A DNA stretch of 64,000 bases from Streptomyces sp. CB02923. GTDB taxonomy: Bacteria > Actinomycetota > Actinomycetes > Streptomycetales > Streptomycetaceae. Shown one piece after another: positions 24,501-32,800 of the stretch (positions are counted from its first letter, which is position 1; each line of letters opens with the position of its first letter). The stretch spans positions 620,001-684,000 of the forward strand of contig NZ_LWKZ01000025.1 in assembly GCF_001905005.1 (NCBI RefSeq). Reading direction: 5' to 3'. Below the pieces are notes generated by a model that saw only the letters and a list, made by a program, of their open reading frames with translations, was not told where the DNA came from and ran no database searches. Position numbers and translations under genes: made by a program.

Positions 24501-25322
24501 GTGGATGAACGTGGTCCCGATGAGGAGGAGTCGGCTCGCGAAGTGCTCGCCCGTGAGCTGCGCCGTCTGCGGGAGGTATCCGGTAGGTCACTGAGCGAAC
24601 TGGCTGATGAAGCCAAATACGACCGGACGTACCTGAACCGGCTGGAGAACGGTGAGCGCCTGTCGAGGCGGGACGTCATGGTGTCGCTGGACCGGATCTA
24701 TGGCACCGGGAAGCTGCTGGTCGGGCTCTGGGTACTGGCGCGCCGCAGCGCCTTCCTCGACCGGTTCAAGCTGTTCATGCAGTACGAGGCGAAGGCCGTC
24801 ATCATGCACAAATACCTGACGGTCATGCCTGGGTTGCTTCAGACCGAGGAGTACGCACGGGCACTGCTGTCGTCGGCGCCCACGCCCATCAGCGCGACTC
24901 TGCTGGAAGACCGGGTGGCCGCGCGGCTCGGCCGTCAGGAGTTGCTGGTACGGACTCCGGCGCCGATCGTGCGTTTCATCCTCGACGAAGCCGTCCTTCG
25001 ACGTCCCATGGCAGGGCCCGGGGTCTGGCACGGCCAGCTCGGCCGCCTCCTGGAAGCGGCTGAGGCGCCCAACATTGCCCTTCAGGTGCTGCCATTCACC
25101 GCAGGCTCACACGACCTGATGGGAGGGTCGCTGACCTTGCTGTGGATGGACGACGGGAAAGCTGTCGCCTATCTCGAAGGCAACAAGTCGGGCGATTTGA
25201 TCGAGGACACGACCGAGGTGACCCAACACCGTGTGTCCTACGATCGGTTGAGGGATATGTCCCTCTCGCTGACTGACTCGGTCGCGTTGATCCAACAGGT
25301 GATGGAGGCCAGTAGCCCATGA
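24501..25322 (+). CDS. XRE/DUF5753 (WhiJ-like, Scr1-type) regulator
   Basis: Protein of 273 residues from GTG 24501 (VDERGPDEEE), with GGAGGAG 10 nt upstream; GTG 24474 would add nine residues. The helix-turn-helix is at residues 15-70 (LARELRRLREVSGRSLSELAD, TYLNRLENGERL). A DUF5753 domain follows (PGLLQTEEYARALL, RLGRQELL, LDEAVLRRP, NIALQVLPF). The stop overlaps the DUF397 start (ATGA). Such pairs regulate development or behave like antitoxin-type modules in Streptomyces. Its C-terminal 45 codons are duplicated downstream. Confidence 0.9.
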   Translation: MDERGPDEEESAREVLARELRRLREVSGRSLSELADEAKYDRTYLNRLENGERLSRRDVMVSLDRIYGTGKLLVGLWVLARRSAFLDRFKLFMQYEAKAVIMHKYLTVMPGLLQTEEYARALLSSAPTPISATLLEDRVAARLGRQELLVRTPAPIVRFILDEAVLRRPMAGPGVWHGQLGRLLEAAEAPNIALQVLPFTAGSHDLMGGSLTLLWMDDGKAVAYLEGNKSGDLIEDTTEVTQHRVSYDRLRDMSLSLTDSVALIQQVMEASSP

Positions 25323-25528
25323 ACGCCGGTCGCGATGTGCGCGTTGCCAGGTGGCGGAAGAGCAGCCACAGCAACGGCGGCGACAATACCTGCGTCGAGG
25401 TCGCCGATGGCTTCCCCGGTGTCCTTCCTGTACGGGACAGCAAGGACCCGGACGGCCCGGTGCTCATATTCACCCACGAGGCGTGGGGCGCCTTCATAGG
25501 CGGGCTGAAGGGGCGCGGCTGCCTCTGA
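25319..25528 (+). CDS. DUF397 protein, copy 1
   Basis: Protein of 69 residues. It shows the DUF397 hallmarks ARWRKSSHSNGGDNTCVEVA and VLPVRDSKDPDGPVLIFTHEAWGAFI. ATG 25319 overlaps the regulator stop by 4 nt, so the pair is co-translated. DUF397 proteins are small partners of XRE/DUF5753 regulators, possibly toxin-like or co-regulators. It is nearly identical to the second copy at 25692. Confidence 0.88.
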   Translation: MNAGRDVRVARWRKSSHSNGGDNTCVEVADGFPGVLPVRDSKDPDGPVLIFTHEAWGAFIGGLKGRGCL

Positions 25529-25557
25529 CTCGGCCCGCCCGTCTCATTCTCGACGAA

Positions 25558-25695
25558 AAGTCGGGGGATTTGATCGAGGACATGACCGAGGTGACCCAAC
25601 ACCGCGTGTCTTGCGATCGGTTGAGGGACTTGTCCCTCTCGCTGACTGATTCGGTCGCGTTGATCCAACAGGTGATGGAGGCCAGTACCCCATGA
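25558..25695 (+). pseudogene. Duplicated C-terminal fragment of the XRE/DUF5753 regulator
   Basis: The frame ending at 25695 encodes KSGDLIEDMTEVTQHR and LTDSVALIQQVMEAS, matching the last 45 residues of the regulator with a few substitutions. It lacks any start or DNA-binding domain. It is the 5' half of a 373-bp tandem duplication and keeps the ATGA overlap with the second DUF397 gene. Confidence 0.85.
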
Positions 25696-25901
25696 ACAAC
25701 CGTCGTGACCTGCATGCCGTCGCGTGGCGGAAGAGCAGCTACAGCAACGGTGGTGACGCGACCTGCGTCGAGGTCGCCGATGGCTTCCCCGGTGTCCTTC
25801 CCGTACGGGACAGCAAGGACCCGGACGGCCCGGTGCTCATATTCACCCACGAGGCGTGGGGCGCCTTCATGGGCGGGCTGAAGGGGCGCGGCTGCCTCTG
25901 A
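25692..25901 (+). CDS. DUF397 protein, copy 2
   Basis: Protein of 69 residues, identical to copy 1 from residue 26 onward apart from one position (F-I/F-M in WGAF) and differing mainly in the first 25 (MNNRRDLHAVAWRKSSYSNGGDATC). It arose with the 373-bp tandem duplication. It now lies behind a dead regulator fragment and relies on the upstream promoter. The greater N-terminal divergence could reflect drift or selection for altered specificity. Confidence 0.82.
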   Translation: MNNRRDLHAVAWRKSSYSNGGDATCVEVADGFPGVLPVRDSKDPDGPVLIFTHEAWGAFMGGLKGRGCL

Positions 25902-25915
25902 CTCGGCGCGCGGCC

Positions 25916-25940
25916 GGCGGGCCGAGGGAATCGGCCCGCC
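25916..25940. terminator. Hairpin between DUF397 copy 2 and cobIJ
   Basis: 10-bp stem GGCGGGCCGA/TCGGCCCGCC with loop GGGAA, between convergent genes and so usable from both sides. The counterpart at 23850-23877 is its duplicated copy. Confidence 0.65.
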
Positions 25941-25950
25941 CGGCGTGCGG

Positions 25951-27546
25951 TCAGCTCTCCGGGTAGCGGCGCGGTGTCCACACCGTTTCGCGGTTGTCGT
26001 CGCCGGGGCGTCGTGCCGACTCCGTTTGGGAGGAGCCGATCAGGAGGATGGTGCGCATGTCGACCTCCTCGGGGGCGAGGTCGGTCAGGGGGACGACGCG
26101 GATGGATTCGGTGGGGCCGCCCACGTCGCGGGCCATGACGACCGGGGTGTCGGGGGCGCGGTGTTCGAGGAGGAGTTCGCGGGCCTTGGCGACCTGCCAG
26201 GTGCGGGTGCGGGAGCCGGGGTTGTAGAGGGCCATCGCCAGGTCGGCGGAGGCGGCGGCGTGGAGGCGGGCGGCGATGACTTCCCAGGGCTTGAGGCGGT
26301 CGGAGAGGGAGATGACCGCGTAGTCGTGGCCGAGGGGCGCGCCCACGCGGGCGGCTGCCGCGTTGGCGGCGGTGACGCCGGGGAGGACGCGTACGGGGAC
26401 CGACCGGTAGGCGGGCTGGGCGGCTACTTCGAGGACGGCCGTGGCCATGGCGAAGATGCCGGGGTCGCCGCCGGAGACGACCGCGACCCGGCGGCCGCGG
26501 CGGGCCAGGTCGAGGGCGAGTTCGGCGCGTTCGGACTCGACCTTGTTGTCGGAGGCGTGGCGGGCCTGGCCGGGGCGTTCGGGGACGCGGTCCAGGTAGG
26601 TGGTGTAGCCGACGAGGTCGGTGGCGGAGGCGAGGGCGCCGCGGGATTCGGGGGTGAGCCAGCGGGGTCCTGCCGGGCCGGTGCCGACGACCACGACCGA
26701 GCCGGAGACCGGAGCGGGGGGCGGGGTGGCGATGCGGCTGGGGACGACGGCGACGGAGAAGTAGGGGACGGAGGCCGGGTCGACGGACGTCAGGGGCGCG
26801 GTGCGCTCCCCGGGCATCGTGGCGCGTTCGACGTAGTCGGCTTCCGGGAGGCGGCCGGAGTCGGTCAGGGCCTGGTGCACCGAGGGGAAGGTGCGGCCGA
26901 GCTTCATGACGACGGCGGCGTCGGTGGCGGCGAGGCGGGCGGTCAGTTCCTCGGTGGGCAGGGTGCCGGGGAGGATGGTGAGGACCTCGTCGGCTTCGCA
27001 GAGGGGCTTGCCGAGGCGGGCTGCCGCCGCGCTGACGGAGGTGACGCCGGGGATGACCTCGGTCTCGTACCGGTCGGCGAGGCGCTGGTGCATGTGCTGG
27101 TACGAGCCGTAGAAGAGCGGGTCGCCCTCGGCCAGTACGGCGACGGTCCGGCCCGCGTCGAGGTGGGCGGCGAGGCGGGCGGCGGCTTCGGTGTAGAAGT
27201 CGTCGAGGGCGCCGCGGTAGCCGCCGGGGTGGTCGGTCGACTCGGTGGTGATCGGGTAGACCAGGGGTTCTTCGTGGTGGTCCGGGCGGATGTGGCGCTC
27301 GGCGATGGAGCGGGCGATCGAGCGGCCGTGGCGGGCGCTGTGGTACGCGATCACGTCGGCGGCGGAGATGACCTCGACGGCGCGCAGCGTCATCAGGTTC
27401 GGGTCGCCGGGGCCGAGGCCGACTCCGTACAGGCGGCCCGGGGCGGGGGAGGCCGGGGCGGCCGGAGAGGAAGACGGTCCGGCTGTGCGGTCCGGGGCGG
27501 GGGAGGGCTGCCCGGCCGTGCGGTCGGTGGTGTGCTGCTCGGTCAC
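25951..27546 (-). CDS. cobIJ: Fused precorrin-2 C20- / precorrin-3B C17-methyltransferase
   Basis: Protein of 531 residues from GTG 27546, overlapping the cobH stop (GTGA). After a Ser/Pro/Ala-rich lead of ~35 residues comes the CobI domain (LYGVGLGPGDPNLMTLRAVE, VLAEGDPLFYGSYQHM, EVIPGVTSVSAAAA). From about residue 275 follows the CobJ domain (VVVVGTGPAGPRWLTPES, VVSGGDPGIFAMA, RVLPGVTAANAAAARVGAPLGHDY, NPGSRTRTWQ). It carries out two methylations of the corrin pathway in one polypeptide, a fusion typical of actinobacteria. Its 3' end is partly duplicated at 23.9 kb. Confidence 0.95.
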   Translation of the reverse strand: MTEQHTTDRTAGQPSPAPDRTAGPSSSPAAPASPAPGRLYGVGLGPGDPNLMTLRAVEVISAADVIAYHSARHGRSIARSIAERHIRPDHHEEPLVYPITTESTDHPGGYRGALDDFYTEAAARLAAHLDAGRTVAVLAEGDPLFYGSYQHMHQRLADRYETEVIPGVTSVSAAAARLGKPLCEADEVLTILPGTLPTEELTARLAATDAAVVMKLGRTFPSVHQALTDSGRLPEADYVERATMPGERTAPLTSVDPASVPYFSVAVVPSRIATPPPAPVSGSVVVVGTGPAGPRWLTPESRGALASATDLVGYTTYLDRVPERPGQARHASDNKVESERAELALDLARRGRRVAVVSGGDPGIFAMATAVLEVAAQPAYRSVPVRVLPGVTAANAAAARVGAPLGHDYAVISLSDRLKPWEVIAARLHAAASADLAMALYNPGSRTRTWQVAKARELLLEHRAPDTPVVMARDVGGPTESIRVVPLTDLAPEEVDMRTILLIGSSQTESARRPGDDNRETVWTPRRYPES

Positions 27547-28175
27547 TCTTCCACGCTCGCTATCGCGTTGATCGCTGCCGCGGCCATGGCGCTGCCGCCG
27601 CGCCGTCCGCGTACCACCAGGTGTTCCAGGCCCGCGGGGTGCTGGGCCAGTGCGTCCTTGGACTCGGCGGCGCCGATGAAGCCGACCGGGATGCCGATGA
27701 CGGCGGCCGGGCGGGGCGCGCCTTCCTCGATCATTTCCAGGAGGCGGAAGAGGGCGGTGGGGGCGTTGCCGACGGCGACCACCGCGCCGTCCAGGCGGTC
27801 GCGCCACAGTTCGAGGGCGGCGGCGCTGCGGGTGGTGCCCATGCGCTTGGCCAGGTCCGGTACGGACGGGTCGGCGAGGGTGCAGATCACGTCGTTGTCG
27901 GCGGGCAGCCGTTTGCGGGTGACGCCGCTGGCGACCATGTTCGCGTCGCAGAGGATCGGCGCTCCGGCGCGCAGTGCCTCGCTCGCGCGGGCGACGACCT
28001 TCGGGGAGTACGCCAGGTCGCGTACGAGGTCGGTCATGCCGCAGGCGTGGATCATGCGGACGGCGACCCTGCTGACGTCGTCGGGCAGGTGCGCGAGGTC
28101 CGCCTCGGCGCGGATGGTGGCGAAGGACTGGCGGTAGATCTCCGCGCCGTCCTTCTCGTAGTCGAACTCGCTCAC
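27543..28175 (-). CDS. cobH: Precorrin-8X methylmutase
   Basis: Protein of 210 residues from GTG 28175 (VSEFDYEKDG), with GAGG 5 nt upstream; a longer in-frame start at 28343 lies inside cobG. It shows the motifs RMIHACGMTDLVRDLAYSP with the catalytic His, CDANMVASGV, and GAVVAVGNAPTALFRLLEM with GIPVGFIGAAESK. It moves the C11 methyl to C12 to form hydrogenobyrinic acid. It is coupled to cobIJ and lies 19 bp after cobG. Confidence 0.95.
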   Translation of the reverse strand: MSEFDYEKDGAEIYRQSFATIRAEADLAHLPDDVSRVAVRMIHACGMTDLVRDLAYSPKVVARASEALRAGAPILCDANMVASGVTRKRLPADNDVICTLADPSVPDLAKRMGTTRSAAALELWRDRLDGAVVAVGNAPTALFRLLEMIEEGAPRPAAVIGIPVGFIGAAESKDALAQHPAGLEHLVVRGRRGGSAMAAAAINAIASVEE

Positions 28176-28194
28176 TGTGCCTCGTAGCCCTCGG

Positions 28195-29610
28195 TCATGT
28201 CGTTGTGCGGGTGGCCGCGCGGGCCGACGCGACGGCGTCGGCGAGGCGGCCGGGTTCGGTCGTGGGGACGGTGGTCGTGGCGGGCGCTGCGTGCCGGGTG
28301 CCCCGTACGGAGACCTCGTAGGCGTCGCCGGTGGCCACGACATCGACCCACGCGCCGTGCGGATGGCCGCAGCGGCGGGCGCAGCCCGACCAGTGGACGG
28401 GCAGCAGGCCGGTGCCGTCCGCGGGCGAGCCGGTGCCGTCCTGGTGCGGGCCGGTGCCGTCCTGGTGCAGCGCGGCCACGGCGTCCGCCCGTACGTCGGA
28501 CAGGGACTTGGCGCAGCCGGGGCGGCCCGTGCAGGCGCCGAGCCCGTACCAGGGGGAGGCCGGGTCGGTGACCAGTCCGGCCGTGGCCAGTTCGCGCAGC
28601 CGGGGTCCGGCCGCCGTGGGGGGCAGGCCGGGCAGGACCACGCCGCGCCAGGGTGTCATACGCAGTTCGCCGCAGGCGTCCTGGGCGGCGATGGCGGCCA
28701 GCCGCCGGAGGTGGGCGGTGGTGAGGCGGCCGAGGGGCGCGAGGACGGAGAGGGCGCGGGTGCCGTCGGGGGCGGTGTGCGCACCGGGGAGGGGCGGGCG
28801 GGGCGGTTCGGGCGCCGGGGCCGCGGTCGTCTCGTACGGCTGCGGGAGTCGCGTACGGAGGAGGGCACGGACGGCCGCGGCGTCGTACCCGGGCGGGAGT
28901 TCCCGTACGCGCCAGGAGCCGTTGCCCGCCTCCTGGGCGACGGAGAGGAACGCTTCGGCGGCGGCGAGGGCCGCGCGGGGGGCGTCGCAGCCGGGGAGCC
29001 GCAGCGCCTCGGTGGCGTCGCCGATGCGCAGCAGCGCCGTGCCGCCGGATTCTGCGACCAACGTCACATCGCCGCCGAGCGCGGCCATGTCGCCGCGTCC
29101 GTCGTCCAGTGCGAAGAGGAAGCGGCCGGAGAGGGCCGGGGCCGTCGCGCTCGCGCACAGGAGGAGGTCCAGCTCACGGGCCCATTCCTGGACGGAGGCG
29201 GCGTCGTGCGCGCCGTGGCCGTCGAGGCCCGCGAGCGGTGAGGCGACGATGTTGCGTACGCGCTCGTGGCGGTCGGAGGGGAGGAGGCCGGCGGCGCGCA
29301 GCAGGTCCGCGAGGGGTGCGGCGTCGGCGTCGTCCAGGCCGCGCAGTTCCGCGTTGCCGCGGGAGGTGAGGGAGAGGTGGCCGTCGCCGAGGGTGTCCGC
29401 CGCTTCGGCGAGTGACAGAGCCTGACGGGACGTCAGGAGGCCTGCGGGGAGGCGGAGTCGGGCCAGGGCGCCGTCGGCGGCGGAGTGCAGGCGCAGTGCT
29501 CCGGGGCAGGCGTCGCCGCGCTCCCGTACGCAGGCGTCACCGCGGTCCCGTACGAGGGATTCGTCCCGATGCGGGGGTATCGCGGGGGTGGGCGGCATGG
29601 CCGCGAGCAT
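28195..29610 (-). CDS. cobG: Precorrin-3B synthase (O2-dependent, Fe-S/siroheme-like reductase fold)
   Basis: Protein of 471 residues; ATG 29610 or 29598, neither with a good ribosome site. It has the nitrite/sulphite-reductase ferredoxin-like duplication: LRLPAGLLTSRQALSLAEAA with LTSRGNAELRG in the first half, LGRLTTAHLRRLA in the second. The [4Fe-4S] cysteines appear as C-x5-C (ACTGRPGCAKS) and C-x3-C (SGCARRCGHP). Two short internal repeats (RDRGDAC/RERGDAC near residue 25; QDGTG units near residue 390) are unusual. It is divergent from riboswitch-controlled cobN. Confidence 0.92.
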   Translation of the reverse strand: MLAAMPPTPAIPPHRDESLVRDRGDACVRERGDACPGALRLHSAADGALARLRLPAGLLTSRQALSLAEAADTLGDGHLSLTSRGNAELRGLDDADAAPLADLLRAAGLLPSDRHERVRNIVASPLAGLDGHGAHDAASVQEWARELDLLLCASATAPALSGRFLFALDDGRGDMAALGGDVTLVAESGGTALLRIGDATEALRLPGCDAPRAALAAAEAFLSVAQEAGNGSWRVRELPPGYDAAAVRALLRTRLPQPYETTAAPAPEPPRPPLPGAHTAPDGTRALSVLAPLGRLTTAHLRRLAAIAAQDACGELRMTPWRGVVLPGLPPTAAGPRLRELATAGLVTDPASPWYGLGACTGRPGCAKSLSDVRADAVAALHQDGTGPHQDGTGSPADGTGLLPVHWSGCARRCGHPHGAWVDVVATGDAYEVSVRGTRHAAPATTTVPTTEPGRLADAVASARAATRTTT

Positions 29611-29679
29611 ACCGACGATGGCCTGGACGGTCCGCCGCCCGCCGTCCGGCCGCAGCCCTTACTATGCAGGTCGGTGGGT

Positions 29680-29800
29680 CAGCTGGCCCACCGGACGCCA
29701 GCGACGGCGCCAAGGGAGGAAGCCCGGTGAGAATCCGGAGCGGTCCCGCCACTGTGAGCCCGGCCACCACCGGGCGAGCCAGAAACTCCCGCCGTCCGTG
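29680..29800 (+). promoter_or_regulatory. Cobalamin (AdoCbl) riboswitch upstream of cobN
   Basis: Conserved elements in order are GGAAGCCCGGTGAGAATCC (29717-29735), the core GCGGTCCCGCCACTGT (29740-29755) with AGCC, and the B12-box-like GCGAGCCAGAAACTCCCGCC (29774-29793). Order and spacing match the cobalamin riboswitch family. It ends about 45 nt before the cobN start, so it probably controls translation or termination of cobN when B12 is abundant. Outer boundaries are approximate. Confidence 0.9.
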
Positions 29801-29844
29801 AACACCGCCCGGGGCGCGGACCCCGAGGAAGGCCAGACGCCGCA

Positions 29845-32800
29845 ATGATCCTGCTGCTGTCGACGTCCGACACCGACCTGCTCAGCGCCCGTGCGGCCGA
29901 CGGTCCCGTGCCGTACCGGCTCGCCAACCCCGCCCGGCTCGACCTCGGCGAGCTGCCCGCGCTCCTCGACGGCACCGACCTGGTCGTCGTCCGTCTCCTC
30001 GGTGGTCTGCGGGCCTGGCAGGAGGGCCTGGACCAGCTCCTCGCCGCCGGCCAGACCCGGCCCGTCGTGGTGCTCACCGGCGAACAGGCGCCGGACGCGC
30101 AGCTCATGGAGGCGTCCACCGTCCCCATCGGCATCGCGGCCGAGGCGCACGCCTACCTGGCGCACGGCGGCCCCGCCAACCTGGAGCAGCTCGCCCGCTT
30201 CCTGTCCGACACCGTGCTGCTGACCGGCCACGGCTTCGAGCCGCCCGCCGCCGCGCCCTCCTGGGGGCACCTGGAGCGTTCGGAGCACCTGGCAGCCGAG
30301 GCGCGTACGGGCGCGGAGGTCGTGGCCCGTACGGACGACACCGGCGCCGCGACCGGCGGCCCGCTGGTCGCCGTGCTCTACTACCGCGCCCACCACATGA
30401 GCGGCAACACCGGCTTCGTGGAGTCGCTGTGCGAGCGGATCGAGGAGGCCGGCGGACGCCCGCTGCCGCTCTTCGTCGCGTCGCTGCGCGCCCCCGAGCC
30501 CGACCTGATCGAGGAGCTGCGCGCCGCCGACGCCATCGTGACGACCGTGCTGGCGGCGGGCGGCACCAAGCCCGCCGAGGCGTCGGCCGGCGGTGACGAC
30601 GAGTCCTGGGACGCGGGCGCGCTCGCCGCGCTGGACGTACCGATCCTCCAGGCCCTGTGCCTGACCGGGCCGCGCAGCGCCTGGGAGGAGAACGACGAGG
30701 GCCTGTCCCCGCTGGACGCCGCCAGCCAGATCGCGGTGCCCGAGTTCGACGGCCGCCTGATCACCGTCCCGTTCTCCTTCAAGGAGACCGACGAGGACGG
30801 CCTGCCGGTGTACGTCGCCGACCCGGAGCGCGCCGCCCGGGTCGCCGGCATCGCCGTCCGCCACGCCCGGCTGCGCCACATCGCGCCCGCCGACAAGCGC
30901 CTGGCGCTGGTGCTGTCCGCGTACCCGACCAAGCACTCGCGCATCGGCAACGCGGTCGGCCTGGACACCCCGGCCAGCGCCGTCGCCCTGCTGCGCCGCC
31001 TTCAGGAGGAGGGGTACGACTACGGCGACGAGCCCGTACCCGGCCTGGAGTCCGGCGTCGGCGACGAGCTGATCTACGCGCTGATCGAGGCCGGCGGCCA
31101 CGACCAGGAGTGGCTCACCGAGGAGCAGCTCGCCCGCAACCCCGTCCGCATCCCGGCCGCCGACTACAAGCGCTGGTACGGCACGCTGCCGCAGGAACTG
31201 CGCGAGCAGGTCGAGGAGCACTGGGGCCCGCCGCCCGGCGAGATGTTCGTCGACCGCAGCAGGAACCCGGACGGCGACATCGTGCTGGCGGCCCTGCGCC
31301 GCGGCAATCTGCTCATCCTCATCCAGCCGCCGCGCGGCTTCGGCGAGAACCCGATCGCGATCTACCACGACCCCGATCTGCCGCCCTCGCACCACTACCT
31401 GGCCGCCTACCGCTGGATCGCCGCCTCCCAGGAGGACGGCGGCTTCGGCGCCGACGCCATGGTGCACCTCGGCAAGCACGGCAACCTGGAGTGGCTGCCC
31501 GGCAAGAACGCCGGCCTGTCCGCCGCCTGCGGCCCGGACGCGGCCCTCGGCGACCTGCCGCTGATCTACCCCTTCCTGGTCAACGACCCGGGCGAGGGCA
31601 CCCAGGCCAAGCGCCGGGTGCACGCCACGCTCGTCGACCACCTCGTGCCGCCGATGGCCCGCGCCGAGTCGTACGGCGACATCGCGCGCCTGGAGCAGCT
31701 GCTCGACGAGTACGCGGCGATCTCCGCCATGGACCCGGCGAAGCTGCCCGCCATCCGCGCCCAGATCTGGACGCTGATCCAGGCCGCCAAGCTGCACCAC
31801 GACCTCGGTCTGGAGGAGCGCCCGGACGACGAGGGCTTCGACGACTTCCTGCTGCACGTCGACGGCTGGCTGTGCGAGGTCAAGGACGCGCAGATCCGCG
31901 ACGGGCTGCACGTCCTGGGCGGCGCGCCCGCCGGTGAGGCGCGCGTCAACCTCGTCCTGGCGATCCTGCGGGCCCGCCAGATCTGGGGCGGTACGTCCTC
32001 GCTGCCGGGCCTGCGCGAGGCGCTGGGCCTGGACGAGTCGGCCGCGACCCGTACGACCGCCGACGCGGTCGAGGAGCAGGCCCGCGGCCTGGTGCAGGCC
32101 ATGGACGACGCCGAGTGGGACCTGGCGGCCGTCGAGCGGGTCACCGCCGGGCTGCCGGAGGCGCAGCGCGAGCCGGTGGCTGCCATCCTCGCCTTCGCCG
32201 CCCGCGAGGTCGTGCCGCGCCTCGCCGCCACCACCGACGAGATCGACCACGCCGTGCACGCGCTGGCCGGCGGCTTCGTCCCGGCGGGCCCGTCCGGCTC
32301 GCCGCTGCGCGGCCTGGTCAACGTCCTGCCGACCGGCCGCAACTTCTACTCGGTCGACCCCAAGGCCGTACCGAGCAAGCTGGCCTGGGAGACCGGCCAG
32401 GCGCTCGCCGACTCGCTCCTGGAGCGCTACCGCACCGACCACGGCGACTGGCCGACCTCCGTGGGCCTGTCCCTGTGGGGTACGAGCGCCATGCGCACCT
32501 CGGGCGACGACGTGGCCGAAGCGATGGCGCTGCTCGGCGTCCGGCCCGTCTGGGACGACGCCTCGCGCCGCGTGACCGGCCTGGAGCCGATCCCCGCCGA
32601 CGAACTGGGGCGTCCGCGCGTCGATGTGACGCTGCGCATCTCCGGCTTCTTCCGCGACGCGTTCCCGCACGTCATCGGCCTGCTGGACGACGCCGTACGG
32701 CTCGCCGCCGGACTCGACGAGCCCGCCGACGTCAACTACGTCCGCGCGCACGCCCAGGCCGACCTCGCCGCGCACGGCGACGAGCGCCGCGCCACCACCC

